A stretch of 64,000 nt of DNA, from the NCBI GenBank assembly GCA_026393475.1, contig JAPLAA010000097.1, forward strand, positions 1 through 64,000, given 5' to 3'. Each line of letters opens with the position of its first letter. The first letter of the stretch is position 1. Of the stretch, positions 8,854 to 17,172 are shown piece after piece. Origin of the DNA: Actinomycetota bacterium (lineage in GTDB: Bacteria; Actinomycetota; Acidimicrobiia; Acidimicrobiales; Ilumatobacteraceae). The notes beneath the pieces were generated by a model. It was not told the origin of the DNA and ran no database searches. It was given only the letters and a program-made list of their open reading frames with translations. The translations under genes were made by a program, and so were the position numbers.

Positions 8854-10433
8854 GCGATCCCCGTGTCGCCGGCCGACGACGACCCGTCCGACCCGTCGAG
8901 CGCACCCGACATCAACAGGCCGATCCGCTCGGGGTCGGCGCCGGCCCGGTCGAAGGTGCCCACGACGCGACCCTTGAACATCACGACCACCACGTCGGAG
9001 AGCTCGAGCACCTCGGCGAGATCCTCGGAGAACAACAGCACGCCACGGCCGCCGTCGCGCTCGGCGCGCAACTGGGTGCGCACGGCCGCTGCGGCCGCGA
9101 TGTCGAGCCCTCGGGTGGGCGCGGCGGCGACGAGTACCTCGTGGTGCTCGGTGAGCTCGCGGGCCAGGATCGCCTTCTGCAGGTTGCCGCCGGACATGAA
9201 GCTCACCGGCATGCCCGGCCTCGCGCCGCGCACGTCGAAGTCCGCGACGAGACGGCTCGACGTCGCCTCGATCGCACGGGTGTTCAGCCACCCAGCGCGG
9301 CTGTGCGGACGGCGGGCGAAGCTGCGCAGTGCAATGTTGTGCTCGATCGTCAGACCTGGCGCCAGGCCCGTGCCGAGCCGGTCCTCCGGGACGTACGCCA
9401 GACCGGCTTCGTGGCGCTGCCGGGGACTCGTCCGGCTGCACTCGTGACCGTCGATCGTGATCGAGCCATCGCTGAACGGACGGAGGCCGGCGATCGCCTC
9501 GTGGAGCTCGCGTTGGCCGTTACCTGCGACCCCGGCCACCCCCACGATCTCGTGGCGTCGCACGGTGACGGTCACCCCGTCGACAGCGGCCCGCCCGTGA
9601 TCGCCGGCGACCCGCAGACCGTCGACGACCAACACCGGTTCACCCGGCTCGTTCGGTTCGTGTGCGATGTCGTCGTCGGGCACATGGGTGCCGCCGAACA
9701 TCATCGTCGCCAACATCGCGGGCGTGAGCGTGTCGGTCGCGCCCTCGCCGACGTTTCGACCACTCCGGAGGACGGTCACGCGGTCGGTGTGGCCGAGGAT
9801 CTCCTGCATCTTGTGCGACACGAGCACGACCGCGTGCCCGGTCTCGACCATGCGTCGCACGGCCTCGAAGAGGCGGTCGGATTCGTGCGGCGCCAACACC
9901 GCGGTCGGCTCGTCGAGGATCAGGATTCGGGCACCCCGGTACAGCTGTTTGAGGATCTCGACCCGTTGGCGTTCGCCGACCGACAGCTGCCAGACCGGAG
10001 CCGTCGGATGCACCTCGAGCCCGTAGTCGTCCGCGAGTTGGGCGACCCGCTCGTCGAGTTCACGCCGCGCCCGCCGACCCGACGCTCGCGCCGACCCTGG
10101 CGCACGATGACCGAGCACGATGTTCTCGGCGACGGTGAAGCTGTCGACGAGTCGGAAGTGCTGGTACACCATGCCGATCCCGTGAGCAGCGGCATCGTCC
10201 GGCGAGCGCAGGTGCAGCTCCTCGCCGTCGAGCAGGATGTGGCCCGAGTCGGGCCGGTAGAGGCCGGCCAGCATCGAGCACAGGGTCGACTTGCCGGCCC
10301 CGTTCTCACCGAGCAGCCCGTGGATCTCGCCGCCGACGAGGTCGAAGCCGACCCCGTCGACGGCGGGCACGCCGTAGAACGACTTGCTGAGCTCGCGGAC
10401 CTGCAGCGAGACGGGACGAGGTTCCGTGGGCAA
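8850..10433 (-). CDS. Double-domain ABC ATPase of the BMP-type importer
   Basis: 527 residues with two nucleotide-binding domains, like YufO/NupO/RbsA. Domain 1 is complete: Walker A GLLGENGAGKST, Q loop VYQHFRL, signature LSVGERQRVEILK, Walker B ILILDEPTAVL. Domain 2 is degenerate as usual for this family: GVAGNGQRE in place of a canonical Walker A and VLVAAAPTRGLD at Walker B, with signature MSGGNLQKAILARE. It energises import through the two permeases. The start is TTG at 10433, 36 bp after the lipoprotein gene, with GAGAAG 11 nt upstream; no ATG or GTG lies nearby in frame. Confidence 0.92.
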   Translation of the reverse strand: MPTEPRPVSLQVRELSKSFYGVPAVDGVGFDLVGGEIHGLLGENGAGKSTLCSMLAGLYRPDSGHILLDGEELHLRSPDDAAAHGIGMVYQHFRLVDSFTVAENIVLGHRAPGSARASGRRARRELDERVAQLADDYGLEVHPTAPVWQLSVGERQRVEILKQLYRGARILILDEPTAVLAPHESDRLFEAVRRMVETGHAVVLVSHKMQEILGHTDRVTVLRSGRNVGEGATDTLTPAMLATMMFGGTHVPDDDIAHEPNEPGEPVLVVDGLRVAGDHGRAAVDGVTVTVRRHEIVGVAGVAGNGQRELHEAIAGLRPFSDGSITIDGHECSRTSPRQRHEAGLAYVPEDRLGTGLAPGLTIEHNIALRSFARRPHSRAGWLNTRAIEATSSRLVADFDVRGARPGMPVSFMSGGNLQKAILARELTEHHEVLVAAAPTRGLDIAAAAAVRTQLRAERDGGRGVLLFSEDLAEVLELSDVVVVMFKGRVVGTFDRAGADPERIGLLMSGALDGSDGSSSAGDTGIA

Positions 10434-10469
10434 GATCGATCGGGCTTCTCGGTCGGTTGTTGCGTCGGG

Positions 10470-11768
10470 TCAGGCGGGGATCTCGCCGACCACGCCCTCG
10501 ACGAGCCACTGACAGCACTCGGTACGGGTCTCGAACGGAACCGTCTCTCCCTCGGCGATGACGACGTTGCCGGCGTTGTCGGAGATGGGGCCGGCGAAGA
10601 TGTCGAGAGAGCCGTCGATGATCCCGGCCTTGGCCTCCTCGACGAGCGCGAGGATCTCGGGTGTGACCGCTGGGCCGTACGGGGCGAAATCGATGAAGTC
10701 GTCCTTCAGACCGCCGAAGCTGATCGCCGGCTCCCAGGTGCCGTCGAGGACCGCCTGGACCTGGCTCACGTAGTACGGACCCCAGTTGTAGAGGAACGAC
10801 GATGCCCACGCGTCGGGCTCGATCGTCGACCAGTCGTTCGTGTAGCCGACGACGTAGCCGCCGGCCTTCGCCGCGACGGTCGCGTACACCTGAGCGCCCA
10901 CCTCGTGGGCGAGCACGTCGGCGCCGGCGTTCACGAGCGCCTCGGCGGCCTGCTGTTCGATCGCCGGGTCGAACCAGGTGCTCACGTACACCACCTGCAC
11001 CTCGACGTCCGGGTTCACCGACTTGGCGCCGAGCGTGAAGGCGTTGATCGCCCGGTTCACCTCGTTGAAGGGGAAGCCCGCCGCATAGCCGATGATGTTG
11101 CTCTTCGTCAGGCTGCCGGCGACGATGCCGTCGAGGTAGCGGCCGTCCTCGGAGGCCCCGTCGAAGTGCCCGACGTTGGGGGCTGTCTCGTAGCCGGCCC
11201 ACGTGAGGAACGTGACGTCGGGATTGGCGGCGGCGACGTCCATCATGTCGTCCTGGTAGAAGGTCGTGCCGATGACCACGTCGGCGTCGGCGGCCACGGC
11301 GTCCTCGAACGCGTTGGTGGCGGTCTGGCCGGGTGCGACCTCCTCGACGTACTCGATCGTCATGCCCGGGAAGGCGGCCTCGATCGCCTCGCCGCCCTTC
11401 ACGTGAGCGGTGTTCCAGCCGCCGTCCTCGGCCGACCCGTCGAGGATCATCACGACCTTGAGGTCGCTGAAGTCGCCCGACGCCGCAGGTGCGGTGGCTG
11501 CGTCGGCGGCGGTGGTCGCCGACGCGTCGGCCGGTGCCTCCGTCGCTGCCGGCGCGGTCCCGGCCGCTTCCTCGTCGTCGCTGCCACAGGCCGCGACGAG
11601 CAGGGAGGCGCCGATCAGGATCGCTCCGAAGCGGGTGGTGCGGGTGGTGCGGTTCGTGCGGGTGGTGCTGGTGGTCCGGTTCGCTCGGTGCGTGTGTCGG
11701 TTCGAGCTGGACGCCCGGTTGGTCTCGGTGACGGTGTTCATGACACCGGGATCGAATCTGTTCCTCAT
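10470..11768 (-). CDS. BMP/PnrA-family substrate-binding lipoprotein with an unusually long N-region
   Basis: 432 residues. The lipobox LVAAC puts the lipidated Cys at 61, far later than in ordinary lipoproteins, after a 46-residue n-region made of Thr/Arg/Asn tripeptides (a 9-bp DNA repeat at 11631-11675). The mature part has the BMP fold (VVMILDGSAEDGGWN, VVIGTTFYQ). The family binds nucleosides (PnrA, Med) and delivers them to the adjacent ATPase and permeases. The ATG at 11768 has GGAG at 6 nt; Met10 is an alternative start that would shorten the n-region. The Cys-Cys pair near the C-terminus (TECCQW) is unexplained. Confidence 0.9.
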   Translation of the reverse strand: MRNRFDPGVMNTVTETNRASSSNRHTHRANRTTSTTRTNRTTRTTRFGAILIGASLLVAACGSDDEEAAGTAPAATEAPADASATTAADAATAPAASGDFSDLKVVMILDGSAEDGGWNTAHVKGGEAIEAAFPGMTIEYVEEVAPGQTATNAFEDAVAADADVVIGTTFYQDDMMDVAAANPDVTFLTWAGYETAPNVGHFDGASEDGRYLDGIVAGSLTKSNIIGYAAGFPFNEVNRAINAFTLGAKSVNPDVEVQVVYVSTWFDPAIEQQAAEALVNAGADVLAHEVGAQVYATVAAKAGGYVVGYTNDWSTIEPDAWASSFLYNWGPYYVSQVQAVLDGTWEPAISFGGLKDDFIDFAPYGPAVTPEILALVEEAKAGIIDGSLDIFAGPISDNAGNVVIAEGETVPFETRTECCQWLVEGVVGEIPA

Positions 11769-11819
11769 TGCTGCTCCGTTTCGGGTGGATGAAGGGCGGT
11801 GGCGTGGGATGGGCGCCGG

Positions 11820-12863
11820 TCAGCCCGGGGAGAGTCCGAGCATCCGATCGAGTTCGGGGGTGATCGAGCGGGCGAGGGCCGCCCGCTCGGTCGGGTCGCA
11901 CCATGCGGCATCGATCGCATCGGTGACGAGCTGCTTGGTGCGCTCCGGCGTGAGCCGCCAGCCGTTGCACACCTTCACGAACTCGGTGCCGAGGTCGGTG
12001 TGCAGCATGGGCGGGTCGTCGGAGTTGAGGGTCACCCGGAGTCCTGCCTCGATCATGCGCCGTACTGGGCTCTCGTCGAAGACGTCCGACCAGCCGCACA
12101 GCGGTGGGGTGGGCGTCGCGCAGAGGAACGTGGTGCCGGCGTCGCGCAACCGGGACACGAGCGAAGGATCGTCGACGACGTGGTAGCCGTGGTCGACCCG
12201 CTCGCAGCCGAGATCGTCGAGGCATGTCTCGATCATCGACGCCGGTCCGTCGTGGGCGACGTGGGCCGAACGGTGCAGACCGATGGCCGCAGCGGCCCGG
12301 TACACCGCCACGAAGCGTTCCGGAGGATCGGCCAGCTCGTCGCCGTCCATGCCGATGCCGACGACATGGTCGTCGCGGTGCTCGGCGACGGTCGCCACCA
12401 ACTCCAGGGCCGATGCCACCGGATCCTGGCGATAGATCGACGGGATCAACCGGGTGGTGATCCCGTGGTCGCGCTCGGCGGCACGGATGCCGTCGAGGAT
12501 GCCCTCGAGCATCACGGGATATGGCGTGCCGGGATGGAGCGTCGGGTTGAAGAACATCTCGCGGTAGCGAACGTTGCTCGAGAGCACGGCGTCCTCCAGT
12601 GCCTCGTACGTGACGCGGGCGAAGTCGGCGGCAGTTCGCAGGGCACTGCAGGCGGTCTCGTACACCACCAGGAACCCCGCGAGGTCGGGGTAGCGGTAGA
12701 GCGCGTCGTGGTCGGTGGTCGGCAGCGGGATCCCGTGGGTCGCCGCCAGTTCCACCAGGGTCGCCGCCCGGATGCTCCCCTCGAGGTGGCAGTGCAGCTC
12801 GACCTTCGGCAAGCGGCGGAGCACCTCGTCGTCGATCGCGACGGGCTCGTCGGTGACCGTCAC
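11820..12863 (-). CDS. Adenosine-deaminase-like amidohydrolase lacking the catalytic Glu
   Basis: 347 residues, full-length adenosine/adenine deaminase family. Metal-site motifs are present: HCH at 24-26, RVDHGYH, and LNSDDPP near the C-terminus. The usual HAGE motif, whose Glu protonates the purine N1, reads HVAH: the metal His is kept at 201 but His204 replaces Glu, in an ungapped alignment anchored on HGYH downstream. It may deaminate or hydrolyse an unusual purine by another route, or have changed chemistry. Its GTG overlaps the oxygenase stop (GTGA) and it precedes the BMP transporter, which supports a role on an imported nucleoside or base. Confidence 0.82.
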   Translation of the reverse strand: MTVTDEPVAIDDEVLRRLPKVELHCHLEGSIRAATLVELAATHGIPLPTTDHDALYRYPDLAGFLVVYETACSALRTAADFARVTYEALEDAVLSSNVRYREMFFNPTLHPGTPYPVMLEGILDGIRAAERDHGITTRLIPSIYRQDPVASALELVATVAEHRDDHVVGIGMDGDELADPPERFVAVYRAAAAIGLHRSAHVAHDGPASMIETCLDDLGCERVDHGYHVVDDPSLVSRLRDAGTTFLCATPTPPLCGWSDVFDESPVRRMIEAGLRVTLNSDDPPMLHTDLGTEFVKVCNGWRLTPERTKQLVTDAIDAAWCDPTERAALARSITPELDRMLGLSPG

Positions 12864-13879
12864 GGCTCGACCGCCAGTGCATCCATCTTCCCGGCGAGGT
12901 AGACGTGGGCGGGCACCGGCGGGTAGGCCGCAGGCACCTCGTCGCTCACGCAGCTCGGGAAGGCCTCGACCACGACGTCGTGGTTCGGTTCCCCGAAGTA
13001 GACCAGGCTGATGAGCTCCTCGTTCGGATCGTCGGCCGGTGGTGGCAGCACCCGGTGCTCGTTGGACCGCCACCGATCGTTGGTCCACTGCTTGATCAGA
13101 TCGCCGGTGTTGATGATGAGGCTGCCGGGGATGGTCGGTGCATCGACCCACCTGCCGTCGTCGTCGAGCACCTGCAGCCCACCCATCCCCGGCTCGCGGT
13201 CGAGCACGGTGAGCATGCCGAAGTCGGTGTGCGGACCGATGCGGAACTGATCGGGGAGCGGCGCGATATCGCCTCGCGGGCCGTACCAGTTGATCGACAC
13301 CGTCGCCGTGGTCGCCGTGCTGAGTTCGCGCAACCGCCGCTCGGGCAACCCGAGCGCCAGGGAGAGCAGGTCGTGCAGCTCGTCCGACAACGCCCGCGCC
13401 GCGCGCCACCAGGCCTCGGCCGCAGGGCGGAACGCCTCGGGCTCCGCCGGCCACCGGTTCGGGCCGTACCACCGCGGTGCACTGGTGCGCAGCGACTCGT
13501 CCGGTAGATCGACGGGCCCGTAGGCGAACGTCTCCTTCAGATCCGGTGCCGTCGCCACGCCGTAGGTCGCGGCATTCGATTCGAGCCCCGGCCCGACCCA
13601 GCCGCGGTAGGCGCCGCCGCTGAACGCAACTTCGGCCTTGTCAGTTGGCGACCCGTGGAAGAACCGGCGCGCCTGCTCGCGGCACTCGTCCATCACGGCA
13701 CGCGGGACCCGGTGGTTCGTGACCACGAGGAACCCGCACCGCCGGAGATGACCGTCGACCTCGGCGGCCAGGGCGGCGCGCTCGGTCGACGTGCCGTCGA
13801 ACCAACGCGAGAGATCGACGAGCGGGATGAACGACTCGCCGTCGGACGTGGTCACGTCCACGGTGCCTTCGGTCGTCAC
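12860..13879 (-). CDS. 2-oxoglutarate/Fe(II) oxygenase, isopenicillin-N-synthase family (A)
   Basis: 339 residues with the non-haem dioxygenase N-terminal domain and a 2OG-Fe(II) core. The iron triad is His217, Asp219 (GPHTDFG) and His275 (SNEHRV). The position that normally holds the 2-oxoglutarate-binding Arg of RxS reads LIS (289-291), so co-substrate binding may differ. The family includes IPNS, ACC oxidase and gibberellin oxidases; bacterial members mostly have no known substrate. The GTG start overlaps the stop of oxygenase B (GTGA). A hydroxylation or oxidative dealkylation of the transported compound is a reasonable inference. Confidence 0.85.
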   Translation of the reverse strand: MTTEGTVDVTTSDGESFIPLVDLSRWFDGTSTERAALAAEVDGHLRRCGFLVVTNHRVPRAVMDECREQARRFFHGSPTDKAEVAFSGGAYRGWVGPGLESNAATYGVATAPDLKETFAYGPVDLPDESLRTSAPRWYGPNRWPAEPEAFRPAAEAWWRAARALSDELHDLLSLALGLPERRLRELSTATTATVSINWYGPRGDIAPLPDQFRIGPHTDFGMLTVLDREPGMGGLQVLDDDGRWVDAPTIPGSLIINTGDLIKQWTNDRWRSNEHRVLPPPADDPNEELISLVYFGEPNHDVVVEAFPSCVSDEVPAAYPPVPAHVYLAGKMDALAVEP

Positions 13880-14928
13880 GACGACGCTCCCGCGATCCTC
13901 GCGGCCTCGCGTGAAGCGTGGTCGTTGAGTTCGAGGCCGCGTGACCCAGCGAGCTTCTGCGCGAGGTGCTCGGCGATGGTGACGTCGTCGTAGCCGGTGC
14001 CCTCGGCGCTGCGACACGGGGTGAGCGTGGAGATGAGCGCGTCGGCATTCCCGTCGTGGAAGAACGCTGCGGAGCGACGCCGCATGGAGCGTCCGTCCGG
14101 TCCGGTCGGGGGCACCACGCGGTGCATCGTCGACGTCCAGCGATCGTTCGTCCATCGAGCGAGCAGGTCGCCGAGATTCACGAGCAGAGCACCGGGCGCT
14201 GGAACGACCGGGTGCCACACCCCGACGCTGTCGAGCACCTGCAGGCCTGGCACCGGGTCGGCCCACAGGATCGTGACGATGCCGTAGTCGGTGTGAGCGC
14301 CCATCCCGAGCTGGTCGGGTTCGAGGTCGGTCCCTTCGGGGAGTGCGTAGTTCACCATCCGCAGGACATCGATGGAGTGGTCGGTGAACGGCCTGAAGTA
14401 GCCATCGGGGAGGCCGAGCGCCACAGTGAACACGTCGGTCATCGTGCGGGCGAGCGCCGCCGCGTGGCGGAACCAGCCGACGGCGCCGTCGCGGAAGCGA
14501 GCGTTGTTCTCGGGCCAGATGTCCGCCGCGTAGATCTCCGGATCGAGGTCGAGGTCGGGGAAGTCGGCGGTGCTCGCGCCGATGTTGAACGCCTCGAACA
14601 TGTCGGCGGGCGAGTCGACGCCGAGGCTGTAGCTCAGCTTCTCCGACCCTGGCACCGTGTAGCCACGATTGATGGACGCCCGTGGCGCGATCGAGCGACA
14701 CTTCACCTCGAGCGGCAGTCCGAAGAACTCGTCCATGGCCTCGGTCAGGTCGTGGACGGCCGAGTCGGGGATGCCGTGCCCGACGATCTGCATGAAGCCG
14801 ACGGTCCGGCACGCATGGTCCAGTTCGGCCGCGATCGCCGCGCGAGCGGTGGGCTCACCTCCTGCCCAGCCGGTCAGGTCGATGGTCGGAACGGTGAGCA
14901 AGTCGAGCGACCCGGCAAGCCCGCTCAT
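13876..14928 (-). CDS. 2-oxoglutarate/Fe(II) oxygenase, isopenicillin-N-synthase family (B)
   Basis: 350 residues, same family as its neighbour but clearly divergent. Iron ligands are His212, Asp214 (GAHTDYG) and His269 (STMHRV), and the RxS motif is intact (RRS, 284-286), so this copy should bind 2-oxoglutarate normally. It overlaps the Rieske gene by ATGA at its start and oxygenase A by GTGA at its end. Two such oxygenases in tandem suggest two successive oxidations, or a heteromeric enzyme in which copy A has a modified co-substrate site. Confidence 0.87.
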   Translation of the reverse strand: MSGLAGSLDLLTVPTIDLTGWAGGEPTARAAIAAELDHACRTVGFMQIVGHGIPDSAVHDLTEAMDEFFGLPLEVKCRSIAPRASINRGYTVPGSEKLSYSLGVDSPADMFEAFNIGASTADFPDLDLDPEIYAADIWPENNARFRDGAVGWFRHAAALARTMTDVFTVALGLPDGYFRPFTDHSIDVLRMVNYALPEGTDLEPDQLGMGAHTDYGIVTILWADPVPGLQVLDSVGVWHPVVPAPGALLVNLGDLLARWTNDRWTSTMHRVVPPTGPDGRSMRRRSAAFFHDGNADALISTLTPCRSAEGTGYDDVTIAEHLAQKLAGSRGLELNDHASREAARIAGASS

Positions 14929-15914
14929 GTCGCTTCCGATGCGGCGGTTGCTGCGAGGTCGATCAGCATCCGCCGGTACTCGAGACAACCGAGATCGGCC
15001 TTGGTGTGCACCTCGGCGCGCACGTCGAGGGCGATCGTCGGGTCGTCCATCTGATCGAGGATCCACAGGTCCTCGACGCCGACCTGGGTCTGCAGCTGTT
15101 GCGCACCGGCGATCTGCTCGGCGTCACCCTCCAGCGGATAGGCGTGCACCATCCACCACACCGACGAGTCGTCGTCGGCGGGGCACACGAACGACCAGAT
15201 GAAGTCCGAACCGCCCGGGCGGTCGAGTCGTAGTTCGACGACGAACGGGGCAGCGACGGTGTATACGGCGGTGCTCGGCTCGGCATGTTCGAGGTGCGCG
15301 CCGTCCACCATCTGCTGGTCGATCTGGGTGATGCGCCACCCGTCGCGATGCACGGTGAGCGTCGGCTTGCCGTCGTCGCCGGCACCGAACGTGCCCGCGT
15401 GGAGGAACGGGAAGTGGGCCGAGTCGAGGAAGTTGTCGGCCAGGATCCCAGCGCTCACCTTCGTCGTGAACGGGCCGGAGACGAAGGTGTCGTTGATCGG
15501 ATCGTGGAACGGGGAGTCGTCGAGGATGTCGTCGATCGGATCGTCGTCGAGGCACAACCACACCATGCCGAAGCGTTCGGCGACGAGGGCCGTGTCGACG
15601 CACGCCTTCGGTGGTATCGGGACATCGGGGCCGAGCGCCGGGATGAGCGTCGTGCGGCCGGTCGCGTCGAACCGGTAGCCGTGGTACGGGCACTCGAGTT
15701 CGTCGTCGACGATCCGTCCGGCGCTGAGCGGCACCATGCGATGAGGGCACCGGTCGCGCATGGCGACCAGCCGGCCGCCCAGACGTGCGACCAACCACCG
15801 TTCGCCCAGCAGCCGGACACCGAGCGGCACACCTTCCGGGACGTCGGCGACGAGTGCGACCGGATGCCAGCAGCGTCGGAGTGCCGGGTGGGTGTTGGTC
15901 ATCCTGGTCGCCAC
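14925..15914 (-). CDS. Rieske non-haem iron oxygenase (VanA/NdmA-like demethylase type)
   Basis: 329 residues. The Rieske cluster ligands are Cys56-x-His58 and Cys75-x-x-His78; the mononuclear iron site is in DNFLDSAHFPFLH (Asn161, Asp164, His167, His172). The short single-subunit layout matches oxygenases that remove O- or N-methyl groups, such as vanillate demethylase and the caffeine N-demethylases NdmA/NdmB, but substrate cannot be assigned. No reductase gene lies nearby, so electrons must come from elsewhere. It opens the nine-gene operon. The GTG at 15914 is chosen because TACGAT lies 7 nt upstream; ATG at 15902 is an alternative. Confidence 0.88.
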   Translation of the reverse strand: MATRMTNTHPALRRCWHPVALVADVPEGVPLGVRLLGERWLVARLGGRLVAMRDRCPHRMVPLSAGRIVDDELECPYHGYRFDATGRTTLIPALGPDVPIPPKACVDTALVAERFGMVWLCLDDDPIDDILDDSPFHDPINDTFVSGPFTTKVSAGILADNFLDSAHFPFLHAGTFGAGDDGKPTLTVHRDGWRITQIDQQMVDGAHLEHAEPSTAVYTVAAPFVVELRLDRPGGSDFIWSFVCPADDDSSVWWMVHAYPLEGDAEQIAGAQQLQTQVGVEDLWILDQMDDPTIALDVRAEVHTKADLGCLEYRRMLIDLAATAASEAT

Positions 15915-15920
15915 GCCGCG

Positions 15921-15943
15921 GATCGTAAGTGACGCTTACGATC
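15921..15943 (-). promoter_or_regulatory. Operator overlapping the Rieske-operon promoter
   Basis: A perfect 9-bp inverted repeat with a 5-bp spacer, GATCGTAAG-N5-CTTACGATC. On the minus strand its promoter-proximal arm contains TACGAT, 7 nt before the GTG start, so a protein bound here would cover the minus-10 of a leaderless promoter. The XRE-cupin regulator encoded next door is the obvious candidate. Confidence 0.65.
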
Positions 15944-15957
15944 ACGGGATCACGGCC

Positions 15958-15968
15958 GTGTGAACAGC
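15958..15968 (-). promoter_or_regulatory. Shared 11-bp promoter element GCTGTTCACAC (copy 1)
   Basis: Read on the minus strand, GCTGTTCACAC lies upstream of the Rieske operon. The identical 11-mer stands upstream of the deaminase gene at 17198-17208, in both cases followed by a GCCG and, 19 nt on, a GATCG-TA context. I saw no other copy in the window. Confidence 0.6.
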
Positions 15969-16018
15969 GTGTGTCACGCGTGTCGTGCGCGTCGCACGAC
16001 CGTCGACGAGACGTGCGT

Positions 16019-16633
16019 TCAGTTCCCCGGCGGTCGAGCTGGTGTGGTCGCCGGGGGTGAGCCGACGATGCACATCACCTCCGCCGCCTCGTCGCCGAGC
16101 AACAGCCAGCGATGGCCGACGGTGCCGGCGTGGTGCATCGAGTCACCGGTCGAGAGCTCGACGCGGGTGCCGTCATCGAACACGATCGAGATGTGGCCGC
16201 TGATCACGTACACGAAGTCCTCGCCCTCGTGCTGGAACCACTCCTGTTCGTCATCGTCGGGAGCGATCACGTAGTGGTACGCCTCGAGCATCACGTCGTC
16301 GCCGGTTCTCGACAGCAACCGGGGGTCCTGCGAATGCTCGCCGGCGCCAGCGGCGAGGCGGGGCCCGGTGCCGGCACGGGTGACGTGGGGTCGTGGTTCG
16401 CTCGCACCGAGCAGTGAGTTCGCGCTGCACGACAGTGCGTGGGCGACCCGGTACATCGTCGCGATGCTGATCGAACTCCGGCCCGCTTCGAGCTGGCTGA
16501 TGAAAGCAGCCGACACGTCGGCTCGGCGAGCGAGCTCGGCGATGGACAGTCCGGCAGCGAGCCGACGCGTCCGCACCTCGTCGCCGACACGGCCGCCGGT
16601 GGGTGCGGCGGGCTCTCTCGGTGTTTCGCTCAT
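16019..16633 (-). CDS. XRE-cupin transcriptional regulator
   Basis: 204 residues: an N-terminal XRE helix-turn-helix (LSIAELARRADVSAAFISQLEAG) and a C-terminal cupin with the metal/ligand sequence HEGEDFVYVISG. Such regulators (PuuR type and others) usually sense a small nitrogenous compound and repress its catabolic genes. It lies between the deaminase gene and the Rieske operon, both of whose promoters share an 11-bp element, so it is the best candidate for the local regulator. ATG at 16633 starts MSETPREP; a GTG at 16666 would add 11 residues. Ribosome sites are weak for both. Confidence 0.88.
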   Translation of the reverse strand: MSETPREPAAPTGGRVGDEVRTRRLAAGLSIAELARRADVSAAFISQLEAGRSSISIATMYRVAHALSCSANSLLGASEPRPHVTRAGTGPRLAAGAGEHSQDPRLLSRTGDDVMLEAYHYVIAPDDDEQEWFQHEGEDFVYVISGHISIVFDDGTRVELSTGDSMHHAGTVGHRWLLLGDEAAEVMCIVGSPPATTPARPPGN

Positions 16634-16681
16634 GGTCGGGTGGTCGGGTACATGTCGGCCGGTCACGCTCTGGACGGGTCG

Positions 16682-17164
16682 TCAGGCGTCGGGCTCGCCG
16701 ATGTCCTCGTTCCAGAGCGAGGGGCACTCCTCGATGAAGCGCTCCATGATCTCGACACAGTCGGCGGAGTCGAGAACCACCACCTCCACGCCGTGGCTGC
16801 GCAGCAGGTCCTCGGCCCCCATGAACGTTCGGTTCTCGCCGATGACCACCCTCGGGATGCCGTACAGCAGGATCGCGCCCGTACACATGTGGCACGGCGA
16901 CAGGGTCGTGTACATCGTCGAACGGGCGTACACGGTCGCCGGTTGGCGTCCGGCCAGCTCGAGCGCGTTGGTCTCGCCGTGATGGATCGCGCTGCCCTCC
17001 TGCACGCGCCGGTTGCGGCCTGCTGCGAGCACCTGGCCGTCGACCACGAGTGCCGCGCCGATCGGGATGCCGCCTTCGGACCTGCCGACGCGGGCCTGTT
17101 CGATCGCGATCTGCAGGAACTCCTCGTCGGTGCGGGGGGCGTCGTTCACGGGGGCGTCACTCAT
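16682..17164 (-). CDS. Cytidine-deaminase-fold nucleobase deaminase, Fcy1-like
   Basis: 160 residues, a zinc-dependent deaminase with HGE (in IHHGETNALE) and PCHMC as zinc site and proton shuttle. It matches the fungal cytosine deaminase Fcy1 pattern along its length, including GGIPIGAALV, YTTLSPCHMCTGAILLYG and the ending EDIGE, rather than bacterial CodA. Bacterial relatives act on cytosine, isocytosine or related bases, so the substrate is open. It is the first gene of the regulator transcript. TAGCTT lies 8 nt before the ATG, suggesting a leaderless message. Confidence 0.87.
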   Translation of the reverse strand: MSDAPVNDAPRTDEEFLQIAIEQARVGRSEGGIPIGAALVVDGQVLAAGRNRRVQEGSAIHHGETNALELAGRQPATVYARSTMYTTLSPCHMCTGAILLYGIPRVVIGENRTFMGAEDLLRSHGVEVVVLDSADCVEIMERFIEECPSLWNEDIGEPDA

Positions 17165-17172
17165 GCCGGCGA

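Noticed and set aside
6761-17164. A simple purine-nucleoside salvage operon
   Set aside because: Salvage would not need a Rieske oxygenase and two IPNS-type oxygenases, and the deaminase lacks its catalytic Glu; kept instead as a candidate oxidative catabolic system.
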